Assembly (NCBI GenBank): GCA_964415715.1
Contig: CAYQBK010000088.1
Coordinates: 1-23,059 of the forward strand
From: DALYDK01 sp964415715
GTDB taxonomy: Bacteria > Patescibacteriota > Saccharimonadia > Saccharimonadales > CAIOMD01
DNA: 23,059 nucleotides
Direction: 5' to 3'
A program made the position numbers and the translations under genes. The notes beneath the pieces were generated by a model that had not been told where the DNA came from, did no database searches, and saw only the letters and a list, made by a program, of their open reading frames with translations. How positions within the stretch are numbered: position 1 is the stretch's first letter; each line of letters begins with the position of its first letter. Shown here piece after piece: positions 7,058-14,710 of the stretch.

Positions 7058-7930
7058 TTAGGCGGCAATATTGTGAGCCACCTTTTTTGTTGGGCTAGGT
7101 GGCGTTTGTTTACTGCCAAATAGTTGGCTTACCTGATGAATCATTTGCTTATTTCCGGGTGTAATCCTACGTTTTAAATATTCAACTGGGCTATTGGGTA
7201 AGCTTGGATCAATAAGATGCTCACGCTTAGCTATTTTATATGGTTCTGCTATTGGATCAATTACAATTTCTACCATTTTTGCTGCTAATGTATGAGCTAA
7301 ATATAGTTTTCTCTCTCTATCTTCCGTCTGCACAAACTCCAGAGCACGTTCTTTATCGATCTCTTCAAAACCATTTTTGAATACATAATCTAACAGATGG
7401 CCCTTAATATATGGTGAGCTTGCACATTTTAAATGCTTTCCATATCTTATTAGATTGAGTTCTCTTTTAGATATGGGTCGAATTACTGGTTCTTTTCCGG
7501 TAAAATCGACTACATCAGGGGGTATATAGTCAGCTTCAGCAAATACAAAGAACTTGAGTAAACTTAACACTGTATGAGGGTGCTTTGGGCCTCTATAAAT
7601 ATGATTCTTCTTAAGATGATGCTGGTTATAATCGACCCATTGTATTCTACTGCCATAAAGCGCTACTTTGGCTATATCTGAACGAACTACTGGGTTATTA
7701 TTAGAGTTTCTAACTTCAGCCTTTGGCAAAAGATGTTCCCAGTCTGCAAGCCTATCATTAACCCGTCGTTTATTACGAGGATTAGGTAAGTTGAAGCTGG
7801 GAGCATAGCATAGAGGTAGACCTGTCATTTCATCAGAAGGGTATGTTTGTAATGCTTGGCCATCTTTAGTGCTTAAGAACCCTAAGTCCTTTCTGCCTCT
7901 ATTCAGATCTGGTAGTCTCATCCCTTCCAT
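7058..7930 (-). CDS. Protein of unknown function, 290 aa
   Basis: I do not recognise this protein. It is soluble, with no signal peptide or membrane segment, and rich in Arg/Lys, Pro, His and Asn. Seen features are 'NPRNKRRVNDRLADWEHLLPKAE' (in part: a basic segment followed by an acidic helix), a Tyr/His-rich centre and a Pro/Lys-rich end (PPSPTKKVAH). There are no Cys pairs or known catalytic motifs. The ATG at 7930 is preferred because AGAGG lies 5 nt upstream; a GTG at 7936 would overlap this Shine-Dalgarno. It has a strong promoter and a leader with a small ORF and a hairpin (7954-8050). It is probably lineage-specific. Stop TAA. Confidence 0.75.
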   Translation of the reverse strand: MEGMRLPDLNRGRKDLGFLSTKDGQALQTYPSDEMTGLPLCYAPSFNLPNPRNKRRVNDRLADWEHLLPKAEVRNSNNNPVVRSDIAKVALYGSRIQWVDYNQHHLKKNHIYRGPKHPHTVLSLLKFFVFAEADYIPPDVVDFTGKEPVIRPISKRELNLIRYGKHLKCASSPYIKGHLLDYVFKNGFEEIDKERALEFVQTEDRERKLYLAHTLAAKMVEIVIDPIAEPYKIAKREHLIDPSLPNSPVEYLKRRITPGNKQMIHQVSQLFGSKQTPPSPTKKVAHNIAA

Positions 7931-7953
7931 TTTCACCTCTTTTAATATTTTAA

Positions 7954-7982
7954 ATAAGCCGCTCGATATACGAACGGCTTAT
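7954..7982 (-). promoter_or_regulatory. Hairpin in the leader of the 7058-7930 gene
   Basis: ATAAGCCG and CGGCTTAT form an 8-bp stem extended by three more pairs after a mismatch, with loop ATATA. The stop codon of the small leader ORF lies in the 5' arm. An AT-rich but not T-only stretch follows, then AGAGG and the gene start. This fits attenuation or translational control; strength as a terminator is modest. Confidence 0.5.
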
Positions 7983-8026
7983 CTTGAATTATTTTTGTAG
8001 CTTGGCATCTTTGGATGCTTGAGCAT
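7979..8026 (-). CDS. Possible 15-codon leader peptide
   Basis: ATG at 8026 is preceded by AGGAG (8037-8033) with 6 nt spacing and encodes MLKHPKMPSYKNNSR, then TAA. The predicted transcription start (~8050) lies just upstream, and the stop codon overlaps the 5' arm of the 7954-7982 hairpin. This promoter-RBS-peptide-hairpin-gene order is that of attenuation leaders. No single amino acid dominates (three Lys, two Asn), so the sensed signal, if any, is unclear. Confidence 0.4.
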   Translation of the reverse strand: MLKHPKMPSYKNNSR

Positions 8027-8056
8027 ATTTTTCTCCTATTTACTCAATATATTTTT

Positions 8057-8085
8057 ATATTACACCTGCCATAGAATAAGTACAA
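8057..8085 (-). promoter_or_regulatory. Promoter of the 7058-7930 gene
   Basis: On the minus strand TTGTAC (8085-8080), a 17-bp spacer, TAATAT (8062-8057). The expected start near 8050 gives a leader of about 120 nt that holds the small ORF and the hairpin. Confidence 0.6.
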
Positions 8086-8418
8086 CTGTAAAATCTCACT
8101 CCAAATGCAACTTTTCTGTCACTTTCGCTAACTCAATTCTGGTCTAGTCGAGTATATAAGTAATGTTGTTGTTTGTACTATTACTTTAAGCGAAAACAGG
8201 AGGCTTTTTTTAGTACATATTTATATATACAAAAGTTAATAACGCGTTAGATTTTTACAACTCTGGTTTTAAGATGGGATATATAGAACAAAAGACTATA
8301 TACGCACCCTTCATTTATACTTGACAAAATAGCAAATAACTATTGACAAATGCGCAGAGAGAGAGAGTAATATACAAATAAATAAAATTAAAAATAATAA
8401 CGGAACAATAATAAAATA
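8086..8418. other. AT-rich intergenic region between divergent genes
   Basis: About 330 bp without a convincing gene. It holds a GTCGAGTATA decamer (8147-8156) identical to two copies near 22921-22959, a weak AAGC/GCTTTTTTT structure (about 8185-8212), two TTGACAAA direct repeats (8321-8328, 8343-8350) 22 bp apart, and a GA run (8356-8367). No tRNA or ncRNA is recognised. Confidence 0.4.
8343..8373 (+). promoter_or_regulatory. Possible promoter of the 8419-8685 gene
   Basis: TTGACA (8343-8348) and TAATAT (8368-8373) are separated by 19 bp, which is long. A second TTGACAAA lies 22 bp upstream, two helical turns away, and might be a repeated operator rather than a second -35. Confidence 0.4.
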
Positions 8419-8685
8419 ATGACTCAATTAGATTTAGATAGTTTTTTACAACCAGCTGCACCAGGCAGGCCCGTTCATTTATTTGCAACTGGAGAAGGAG
8501 GTATTGTTCCTGCTGATTCAGATTTGATAGGTATTGTTGGCAAGACTGTTTTAACTAGAGAAGTGTTGTCTGTAGCTTCCGATACTACTCTAGGTTTACC
8601 AGAGGTTGGTAAGTTGCCACCAGCATTTGGCTTACCGCCAATGTCGGAAGTGGTTGACGCTGCTACCGAGAATTCAACTAAATAA
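8419..8685 (+). CDS. Small protein of unknown function, 88 aa
   Basis: I do not recognise this protein. It begins MTQLDLDSFLQPAAPGRPVH and is acidic, rich in Pro, Gly, Val and Leu, without Cys, without a membrane segment and without a signal peptide. A Pro-rich 'LPEVGKLPPAFGLPP' lies near residues 59-73. No Shine-Dalgarno is seen; the upstream sequence is almost only A and T. Codon use looks coding (long open frame, sensible composition), and a -35/-10 pair lies upstream. It ends 7 bp before the convergent priA stop with no terminator between them. Expression should be confirmed. Confidence 0.5.
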   Translation: MTQLDLDSFLQPAAPGRPVHLFATGEGGIVPADSDLIGIVGKTVLTREVLSVASDTTLGLPEVGKLPPAFGLPPMSEVVDAATENSTK

Positions 8686-8692
8686 AATTATT

Positions 8693-10615
8693 TTACAGTA
8701 AACTGATTGGGTCTATGTCTACTGTGCAATCTTCTTTGATATTGTTTAGGCTTTTTAATATTTCGCTACGTTTTTTAGCTTTTATAACTATTTGCCATAC
8801 ATAGCCGGACGGAGTTTTTTCGTAAAAACTAGGTGATGGCCCCAGTGTGGTTATGGCTGGATTTTTGGCTAGTTCGTTGGCTATTTTGTTGGCTTTGGCT
8901 TCGGCAGTTTTGGCTAGCTTTTTGGTGACACTGACTGTGGCTAGAAAGCTAAATGGTGGGTAGTGAAATTGGCGTCGTTTGCTTGTTTCGTACTTATAAA
9001 AGCTATCATAGTCGCGGTTTAGTACCGCTTGCAACAATGGGTGTTCTGGGTTGTTGGTCTGAATAAAAAACTTGCTCTGTCTATGACCACGACCAACCCG
9101 ACCAGTCACCTGGTATAGCTGTTGAAATAGGTTTTCTTCGGCACTATAGTCTGGGAAGGCCAGGGCTGAGTCGGCATTGACAACCACAACCACGCTCAGT
9201 TTTGGCAGGTCTATGCCTTTGCTTATTATTTGCGTTCCGACAATAATATCAGCACTGCCGTTTTTTAGTAGTTCTATGTTACGATGCAGTTGATCGCTAC
9301 CGGTTGAATCGGCATCGAACCGAGCAACTGCGGCGCTAGGGAACAATTTTTCTATGTGTTCGACCAGGGATTTGGTACCTATGCTTTTATAGGTAATATC
9401 GATCTCACCGCAATCGGGGCATTTTTGGGGCGATTTCTGTTTGTAGCCACAGCTATGGCAAATAAGGGTAAATTTGTCGTGATGGTAGGTTAGTGGTAGC
9501 CCGCAGTGCGGGCAGTTGGCCTGCCAGCCACAACTACTGCATTTGACCAGCCTAGCACTGCCACGACGGTTCAAAAATACTAAGACTTGTTCGTTGTTTT
9601 TGAGTGCTTCGGCGATAGCTAGCAGGGGATCATCGGCAATGTATTTGCTTTTGCTAAACAGTTGGCGGTCGCTAGTATCTATCATGTAGCCAGTGGCTGG
9701 CATATTAGACACCGCTAGTTGATCTATAACCAAAGTTTTATAGTCTGCTTGATTCATCATGTACAGGTCACTAACATTTGGTGTAGCGCTACTGAGTATA
9801 AGTTTTGCTTGATATATGTCAGCCAATTTAGATGCAACATGGAGACTCTGGTATCTGGGGGAGCTGTTTTGTTTGAGTGATTGATCATGAAATTCGTCGA
9901 TAACCACCAAACCTAGATCAGTAAATGGCAAAAACAGGGCCGATCGTGGACCGATAAATACAGTAGGTTGGTCATGGTTTTTGGCATATTCCCACACTCG
10001 ACGACGTTCGGCTGGCCCAAGTCCCGAATGACTAACAACAATAGGCCCAGTAATGTGCTTTTGAATATCTAGCGCTAACTGTGGGGTAAGACCTATTTCG
10101 GGTGTGATAACCAGTACTGATTTGCCAGAGTTCAGTGTATTTAATATTTGATGTGTAAAAACCAGCGTTTTACCAGTACCGGTTGCACCGTGAATAATGA
10201 GCTTTTTATTGGTTGGTCTAGCCATTTCATTTATGGCACTTTGCTGTTGAGTGGTTGGCTGCGGCATCGTTTCTGATAAACCAGACAATGTTTTTGGCTG
10301 ATGATCTCGAGCTTTTGTATTAATATTGGCTGGTATAAACTGACTGCCAATTGCCCCAAAATCATCCGGGTAAAAATTAATCATCCAGCGAACAAGTTTG
10401 ACTGTTTTTGGGGCTAAGCGAAATTCGGTTTTTGAGACCACAAACTTTGTTTTAAATGTAGGCTTGTTTACAACACCCATCGCTATAGCTGGGTATATTT
10501 TTTTGCCAAATTCAACCATGACAATATCACCTGAAACAAGGTCAAATTCACAAGCATAAGTGAAAAGACGACGGCCAGTTCTGGTTTTGCAAACTAGTAC
10601 TTCTATGTGGGTCAC
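8693..10615 (-). CDS. priA: Primosomal protein N' (replication restart helicase PriA)
   Basis: PriA recognises stalled forks and reloads the replisome. The 640-residue protein has an N-terminal 3'-end-binding domain, reduced compared with the ~730-residue E. coli protein. GATGTGKT at 143-150 is Walker A, DEFHD at 240-244 is Walker B (DEEHD is usual) and SSATP is at 275-279. Eight Cys in CxxC pairs at 359/362, 368/371, 386/389 and 399/402 bind two zincs. The helicase C-terminal part has 'GTQIISKGIDLPKLSVVVV' and 'QVTGRVGRG'. The start is a GTG at 10615 with TAAAAT 6 nt upstream and no Shine-Dalgarno, so the mRNA may be leaderless. It is divergent from the winged-helix gene. Stop TAA. Confidence 0.95.
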   Translation of the reverse strand: MTHIEVLVCKTRTGRRLFTYACEFDLVSGDIVMVEFGKKIYPAIAMGVVNKPTFKTKFVVSKTEFRLAPKTVKLVRWMINFYPDDFGAIGSQFIPANINTKARDHQPKTLSGLSETMPQPTTQQQSAINEMARPTNKKLIIHGATGTGKTLVFTHQILNTLNSGKSVLVITPEIGLTPQLALDIQKHITGPIVVSHSGLGPAERRRVWEYAKNHDQPTVFIGPRSALFLPFTDLGLVVIDEFHDQSLKQNSSPRYQSLHVASKLADIYQAKLILSSATPNVSDLYMMNQADYKTLVIDQLAVSNMPATGYMIDTSDRQLFSKSKYIADDPLLAIAEALKNNEQVLVFLNRRGSARLVKCSSCGWQANCPHCGLPLTYHHDKFTLICHSCGYKQKSPQKCPDCGEIDITYKSIGTKSLVEHIEKLFPSAAVARFDADSTGSDQLHRNIELLKNGSADIIVGTQIISKGIDLPKLSVVVVVNADSALAFPDYSAEENLFQQLYQVTGRVGRGHRQSKFFIQTNNPEHPLLQAVLNRDYDSFYKYETSKRRQFHYPPFSFLATVSVTKKLAKTAEAKANKIANELAKNPAITTLGPSPSFYEKTPSGYVWQIVIKAKKRSEILKSLNNIKEDCTVDIDPISLL

Positions 10616-10621
10616 TACTAC

Positions 10622-10627
10622 ATTTTA
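10622..10627 (-). promoter_or_regulatory. -10 box of priA, leaderless arrangement
   Basis: TAAAAT on the minus strand is followed by six bases (GTAGTA) and the GTG at 10615. TG directly precedes the box. No good -35 sits at 17 bp. The palindrome at 10646-10655 lies about 20 bp upstream. Confidence 0.45.
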
Positions 10628-10645
10628 CATTTTTTTTCGAAAAAC

Positions 10646-10676
10646 GTTTGCAAACTATTCCAACTATCGTTATAAT
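10646..10676 (+). promoter_or_regulatory. Promoter with overlapping palindrome, winged-helix gene
   Basis: TTGCAA (10648-10653), 17-bp spacer, TATAAT (10671-10676). The -35 is inside the perfect palindrome GTTTGCAAAC (10646-10655), which also lies upstream of priA. It could be an operator for the winged-helix protein it precedes. Confidence 0.65.
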
Positions 10677-10708
10677 TTACGTTGTTTGAATAACAGCAGT
10701 GAGGTTAA

Positions 10709-11005
10709 ATGTTAGACGTTTTTATTACATCCAGAGTACGCCGAAAAATCATAGTTGTCTATGCAAAGTTTCCCGATTTTAAAACCCATGTTAGGGGACT
10801 GGCGAAGCTTATCAAAGAAGATGCTGGCAATATTCAGCGCGAACTAAAACGACTAGAAAAGGTTGGCTTTTTGGTTAGTGAAAAACAGGGCAACACCAAG
10901 ATATATTCCACCAACAAAAGTTTCCCAATATTTAAAGAGTTACAGGGCATTGTTTTAAAGAGTCAACGGTCAAACCAACGGCCAGTTGGACTGCCACGTA
11001 AATAA
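10709..11005 (+). CDS. Small winged-helix DNA-binding protein (ArsR/MarR-like fold)
   Basis: The 98-residue protein reads as one winged helix-turn-helix. Helices cover 'SRVRRKIIVVYAKFP', 'HVRGLAKLIKEDAGNIQRELKRLEKVG' (in part), with the recognition helix around NIQRELKRLEK, followed by the wing 'FLVSEKQGNTKIYSTN'. This is the pattern of ArsR-like transcriptional regulators and minimal nucleotidyltransferase-associated HTH proteins. There is no metal-binding Cys or His cluster, so it is not a metal sensor of the classical type. The ATG follows GAGG. A palindrome overlapping its own -35 hints at autoregulation. It is followed by rpsU, with a hairpin and a separate promoter between them. Confidence 0.75.
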   Translation: MLDVFITSRVRRKIIVVYAKFPDFKTHVRGLAKLIKEDAGNIQRELKRLEKVGFLVSEKQGNTKIYSTNKSFPIFKELQGIVLKSQRSNQRPVGLPRK

Positions 11006-11015
11006 TATCAAATCC

Positions 11016-11034
11016 ACCCTTGTCAAATAAGGGT
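11016..11034 (+). terminator. Small hairpin before rpsU
   Basis: ACCCTT (11016-11021) and AAGGGT (11029-11034) form a 6-bp stem with a 7-base loop. No clean T-run follows, so it is a weak terminator at best, and it overlaps the -35 of the rpsU promoter. Confidence 0.35.
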
Positions 11035-11048
11035 TAATAGTTTAGAAT
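11020..11048 (+). promoter_or_regulatory. Promoter of rpsU, near-leaderless
   Basis: TTGTCA (11020-11025), 17-bp spacer, TAGAAT (11043-11048). Eight bases lie between the -10 and the ATG at 11057, leaving about 2 nt of leader. No clear Shine-Dalgarno is present. Confidence 0.6.
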
Positions 11049-11056
11049 GGTCAAGT

Positions 11057-11272
11057 ATGATTCAAGTTACAAAAAAGGACGCAAAGGAATCCACCGAGAG
11101 TTTGATCCGACGTTTTGGTCGTAAGGTTCAGCAATCTGGGGTATTAGCAGAGTTAAAAACTAAGCAATATTTTGAGAAAGCAACCAGTAAACGAGATCGC
11201 CGAAAAAAAGCTATTGTCAGACAAGAGCGTAAAGCCCTAAAGACTAAACGAGCAAAACTAGGCCTTCGCTAA
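11057..11272 (+). CDS. rpsU: Ribosomal protein bS21
   Basis: The 71-residue, strongly basic protein shows the S21 pattern: 'ESLIRRFGRKVQQSGVLAEL' near the N-terminus, then KTKQYFEKATSKRDRRKKA and a basic tail. bS21 sits on the 30S platform next to the anti-Shine-Dalgarno region and helps initiation. The start is placed at the ATG 8 nt after TAGAAT. The next gene, yqeY, begins at the base after its TAA, so the two are co-translated. Confidence 0.92.
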   Translation: MIQVTKKDAKESTESLIRRFGRKVQQSGVLAELKTKQYFEKATSKRDRRKKAIVRQERKALKTKRAKLGLR

Positions 11273-11710
11273 ATGAGCGTCGATCAGATAAATCAGGATC
11301 TAAATGTAGCGCTAAAGTCGGGTGATAAGCCTAGAGCCGAAGCGCTACGTTTGCTTAAAAGTGCGCTTATCAATGCACGTATTGCCAACGGGCACGAAGT
11401 CAACGAAGACGAATTTGTAAAAGTTGTTCGCAAAGAGATCAAATCTCGTGTTGAGGCACGTGATATGTATAGCCAGAACAATCGCTCCGAACAGGCCGCT
11501 CAAGAAGAATATGAACGATCGGTGTATGCTGAATATATACCAGCAGAGCTGAGCGATGAGGCTATTACAAAAATTATTGAAGAGGTTATTTTAGAGGTTG
11601 GAGATAGTGCCAATTTTGGTACAATAATGTCAGCAGTTATGCAAAAAACAGCCGGCCAGGCCGATGGCAAAAGAGTCAGTAATATTATTAAAGAATCTAT
11701 AGATCGGTAG
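11273..11710 (+). CDS. yqeY: GatB/YqeY domain protein
   Basis: The 145-residue protein is a stand-alone GatB/YqeY helical domain, whose relatives form the tRNA-binding tail of GatB. Typical signs are 'ALRLLKSALINARI', 'VVRKEIKSRVEARDMY', 'EYIPAELSDEAI' and the C-terminal 'GKRVSNIIKESI'. Its precise role is not established; it often follows rpsU, as here, and may act on tRNA or translation. The ATG directly abuts the rpsU stop and lacks its own Shine-Dalgarno, so translation is probably coupled. Stop TAG. Confidence 0.92.
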   Translation: MSVDQINQDLNVALKSGDKPRAEALRLLKSALINARIANGHEVNEDEFVKVVRKEIKSRVEARDMYSQNNRSEQAAQEEYERSVYAEYIPAELSDEAITKIIEEVILEVGDSANFGTIMSAVMQKTAGQADGKRVSNIIKESIDR

Positions 11711-11717
11711 GGTAAAA

Positions 11718-12281
11718 ATGACGGGGTTGATAATTGTATTGGGTTTAGCAGGGTCTGGAAAGAGCACCCAGGGCAAATTACTAGCAGATAGCACTGGTTA
11801 CAAGTGGCTTTCGACTGGTGTTATTTTGCGTAAAAATATGTCAGATGAACACAAAGAAGAGATGTTAGCCGGCAAGGTCCTTGATCAACAAGAGGTGATT
11901 GATATATTGGCTCCCGAGTTAAACCTTGGCAGCGATCAAACAACAGAGATTATTTTAGATGGTTTTCCGCGCGGGGTCGAGCAGGCTCAATGGCTAGTTG
12001 ACCAGCGAAACAACAATCTGCTAGTAATCGAATCAGTTATTCATATTTTAGCCCATGAAAAGGTTGTCAAAGAACGACTTCTTGAGCGAGGTCGCCAGGA
12101 TGACAATGAAAAAGCCATCGATACTAGGTTTGATGAATATGAACATACCATAAAACCGATACTAGATTTGTTTAAATCTGCAGGAGCCAGCGTTGTTGAG
12201 ATTAATGGCGAACAGTCAATAAAAGCTGTTCACAGGCAAATAGTAGAAAAGCTTATTTCTAGTGGAGTAGTTTCAGTTTAG
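11718..12281 (+). CDS. adk: Adenylate kinase-type nucleoside monophosphate kinase
   Basis: It interconverts AMP + ATP and 2 ADP. The 187-residue protein has P-loop GLAGSGKST at residues 8-16 (adenylate kinases usually read GxPGxGKGT, so the last Gly is Ser) and the NMP-binding segment 'WLSTGVILRKN' (normally the 'ISTGDxLR' site). DGFPRG is near 80-85, and the short lid 'ERLLERGRQDDNEKAIDTRF' has no zinc finger. The STGV in place of STGD and the changed P-loop mean UMP/CMP or another NMP substrate cannot be excluded. A short AGGG precedes the ATG. It is followed 9 bp later by map; adk-map is a conserved pair usually found in the ribosomal protein operon, which is not here. Confidence 0.85.
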   Translation: MTGLIIVLGLAGSGKSTQGKLLADSTGYKWLSTGVILRKNMSDEHKEEMLAGKVLDQQEVIDILAPELNLGSDQTTEIILDGFPRGVEQAQWLVDQRNNNLLVIESVIHILAHEKVVKERLLERGRQDDNEKAIDTRFDEYEHTIKPILDLFKSAGASVVEINGEQSIKAVHRQIVEKLISSGVVSV

Positions 12282-12290
12282 GTATTTTGT

Positions 12291-13040
12291 ATGACCAGGG
12301 TCAAAACTGCTAGCGAAATAGCAAATATGCGTACCAGTGGTCATATGCTAGCTACAGTTTTGAATGTTTTGACTAAAGAAATATCTATTGGTATGACCAC
12401 CAAAGATGTAGCAATATTAGCTGACAATGAGCTGAGAGCACTTGGTGGCAAACCAATATTTTTGGGCATGTATGGGTTTCCAGACGTGATATGTATATCG
12501 GTTAATGATGAGGTTGTTCATGGTATACCTGGAAAATATCAGCTAAAAGACGGTGATATTATTAGCTATGATTTTGGGGTATTGTACAACGGGATGATTA
12601 CCGATGCTGCCCGATCTAAAATATTAGGTAAGCCAAAAAAAGATACTAGTGATTTGTTGACGGGTACGTTAGAGAGTCTGGATGCTGGCATCTCAGTGCT
12701 CAAAGACGGAGTTCGGGTTGGTGATATTTCGTCTGCTATCCAAAAAGTGCTAGATAGTTATGATTATGGCATAGTACGAGAGTTGGTTGGTCATGGAGTA
12801 GGGCATGAGCTTCATGAAGAGCCCAATATACCAAACTACGGTCGTGCTCATACCGGGCCAAAGTTAAAGGCTGGCATGACAATAGCTATCGAGCCAATGA
12901 CTACGCTTGGATCGCACAAAGTCTATACCGCTGCCGATGATTGGACTATCATGACTTACGATGGTAGCCTATCAGCGCATTTTGAAGACACAATACTCAT
13001 AACCGAAACCGGTTCAGAAATCCTCACTCGCCTAAAATAA
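12291..13040 (+). CDS. map: Methionine aminopeptidase, type I
   Basis: Map removes the initiator Met after deformylation. The 249-residue protein has the pita-bread fold signature. All five metal ligands match E. coli positions shifted by three: D94, D105, H168 (in GHGVGH), E201 (in AIEPM) and E232 (in HFEDT). H77 in VNDEVVHGIP is the substrate-site His. There is no N-terminal zinc finger extension, so it is the short bacterial class. It is the last gene of the 11057-13040 run. Functionally it completes the Def-Map pathway encoded in the window. Stop TAA. Confidence 0.96.
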   Translation: MTRVKTASEIANMRTSGHMLATVLNVLTKEISIGMTTKDVAILADNELRALGGKPIFLGMYGFPDVICISVNDEVVHGIPGKYQLKDGDIISYDFGVLYNGMITDAARSKILGKPKKDTSDLLTGTLESLDAGISVLKDGVRVGDISSAIQKVLDSYDYGIVRELVGHGVGHELHEEPNIPNYGRAHTGPKLKAGMTIAIEPMTTLGSHKVYTAADDWTIMTYDGSLSAHFEDTILITETGSEILTRLK

Positions 13041-13153
13041 TATATTTTGCTCAAGGTCTGTCCTTAGGCTTTCATGATTGTTCAAACTGTACAACCTAAC
13101 AACACATAAAGTTTTGTAATTATTTTAGGGAGGCTAGATTTGCTAATATAAGC

Positions 13154-13182
13154 TTGTAATATAAACAAAAACATGTTAATAT
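13154..13182 (+). promoter_or_regulatory. Promoter of the 13207-15974 operon
   Basis: TTGTAA (13154-13159), 17-bp spacer, TAATAT (13177-13182) extended by an upstream TG. The expected start near 13189 leaves an A-rich leader of about 18 nt without a Shine-Dalgarno. Confidence 0.6.
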
Positions 13183-13206
13183 ACTTTTAGTTCTAAAAAC
13201 ATAAAA

Positions 13207-14649
13207 ATGAAAAATAGAAATAATATCATAGAAGAGCACTCTGCTGATCGTCAGGATACTGTTGGTGATTGGCGCGACGGTTGGGGGTCGACTGATTGGG
13301 GTTTAGGTAGTGTTGGTGAGCCTGAGATAGAAGATTCTCCACAAGTGTCGCCAGAAGAGTTTGTAGCTATCGAATCAAAAGAAGAACCGCGTCTGAAAAA
13401 AATTGTATCTGCTATAGGTGCTATTGCCACCAGATCATTACTTAAAGCTGAACATTTGATAGATAGTAGTGTAGAAAGATTCAGAAAAAGAATTAAAAAA
13501 TTGGGTCATTTAGTTGTAAGTAAAATGGTGTCTGTTGATAAACTAGAAAATGTTGAAACATTTGAGGTTAAGGGTGACACTTTAGGAACTGTTGATAATG
13601 ATGAAAAAAATTTGATGATAGAACAAAATGTAGGATCAATGGAGAGGTATCGTTATGCTAGGGTTGCTCCTAGACTAGAGGATCAGATTAGTGACGATGG
13701 TAGGGAGAATGGTATTATTTTTATAAATGGTGCAAACGGCGCACTATTTTCAGCAACATCTACCTATGGCGAAGATCGACGAGAAACAACATCTGAACAT
13801 GATGCTCTAGTGGGTTTGAGAGAATTATTAGTATTAGCAGAATCTGGTGGTGGCATGATTCCTGAAGAGGTTAGAAAAGATGCTGAGGATATATTAAAAA
13901 ACCTTACTTTTATTGGAGATAAAGAATATAAAGAAGCAGTTGAGTGTATCGCTGGATTGTGGAAAAAACAACTTCATGATAATCCAGACTTGTACATTTT
14001 TCCTGTTGCCGGCCAAATTGCAAAAACGGGTGGTTATATTGATGCAAACGATAGCTTAAAACCACAAGTAAAAAGTGATGATTGGTTGTTGGAAAATATA
14101 CTTGCAAATTTTACGGATGAGGAATTAGCGCAATTTGGTGATAGATTGATAATGAGTGAAGCCGAAATGCCTAATGACATTAAGCCAGAGAATCTAAAAA
14201 TAGTACTTCTGGATGACTGGACAATTAGCGGGTCGCAACTAAGTATGGTATATAACAGTATGAGTCGCAGAATACCAAGATATCGAGACTGTATTTCTAT
14301 TCAACTTGTGGCTGCAAGTAAAGATCGTATTGAAAATGGGCTAAAGTGTTATGATGATGATGGATCAACAGTGCATATTCCATTAACATCTTACTACATG
14401 GCACATGAAGCAAGCTGTGCAGACCATTCTGGTACAAGGATAACTGGTTCACACTCATCAGTTGATTACGATTTTGAAGAAGATATGGCAAAAATTGTAG
14501 ATGCATTACGAACAAGTGTACCAGGTTGTGAGCAAACTACTATGCCAGCATCTACAAATATCGTTAGACCCTACAGGCTAGGTGGCGTTACTTTAAGTCA
14601 AAGGCGCCGCTTGGAAGACCAAAAAAGACGACTGGTAGTTGTAATATAG
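13207..14649 (+). CDS. Protein with C-terminal PRTase-like motif, unknown role
   Basis: The 480-residue protein is not a recognised family member. Residues 1-60 are acidic, Trp/Gly-rich and probably disordered. Residues 60-110 are basic and helical. The middle has a Glu/Lys helical stretch (200-260). The part after 330 reads KIVLLDDWTISGSQLS (DD at 336-337), a hydrophobic strand followed by the D-D-x3-S/T-G pattern that matches the PRPP-binding loop of type I phosphoribosyltransferases. 'DLYIFPVAGQIAKTG' at 261-275 could be an earlier strand of that fold. It has no membrane segments. It heads a three-gene unit with a helical protein and a TIM-barrel protein. Function unknown; nucleotide or PRPP metabolism or signalling is inference. 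Stop TAG. Confidence 0.75.
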   Translation: MKNRNNIIEEHSADRQDTVGDWRDGWGSTDWGLGSVGEPEIEDSPQVSPEEFVAIESKEEPRLKKIVSAIGAIATRSLLKAEHLIDSSVERFRKRIKKLGHLVVSKMVSVDKLENVETFEVKGDTLGTVDNDEKNLMIEQNVGSMERYRYARVAPRLEDQISDDGRENGIIFINGANGALFSATSTYGEDRRETTSEHDALVGLRELLVLAESGGGMIPEEVRKDAEDILKNLTFIGDKEYKEAVECIAGLWKKQLHDNPDLYIFPVAGQIAKTGGYIDANDSLKPQVKSDDWLLENILANFTDEELAQFGDRLIMSEAEMPNDIKPENLKIVLLDDWTISGSQLSMVYNSMSRRIPRYRDCISIQLVAASKDRIENGLKCYDDDGSTVHIPLTSYYMAHEASCADHSGTRITGSHSSVDYDFEEDMAKIVDALRTSVPGCEQTTMPASTNIVRPYRLGGVTLSQRRRLEDQKRRLVVVI

Positions 14650-14710
14650 TCATAACAGTGATATAATATATATGATGAATGGTATAACTAACACACAAAA
14701 AGGAAATTTT

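Noticed and set aside
8356..8367. GA-dinucleotide run as a functional repeat
   Set aside because: Only about six units within a promoter spacer; too short to interpret.
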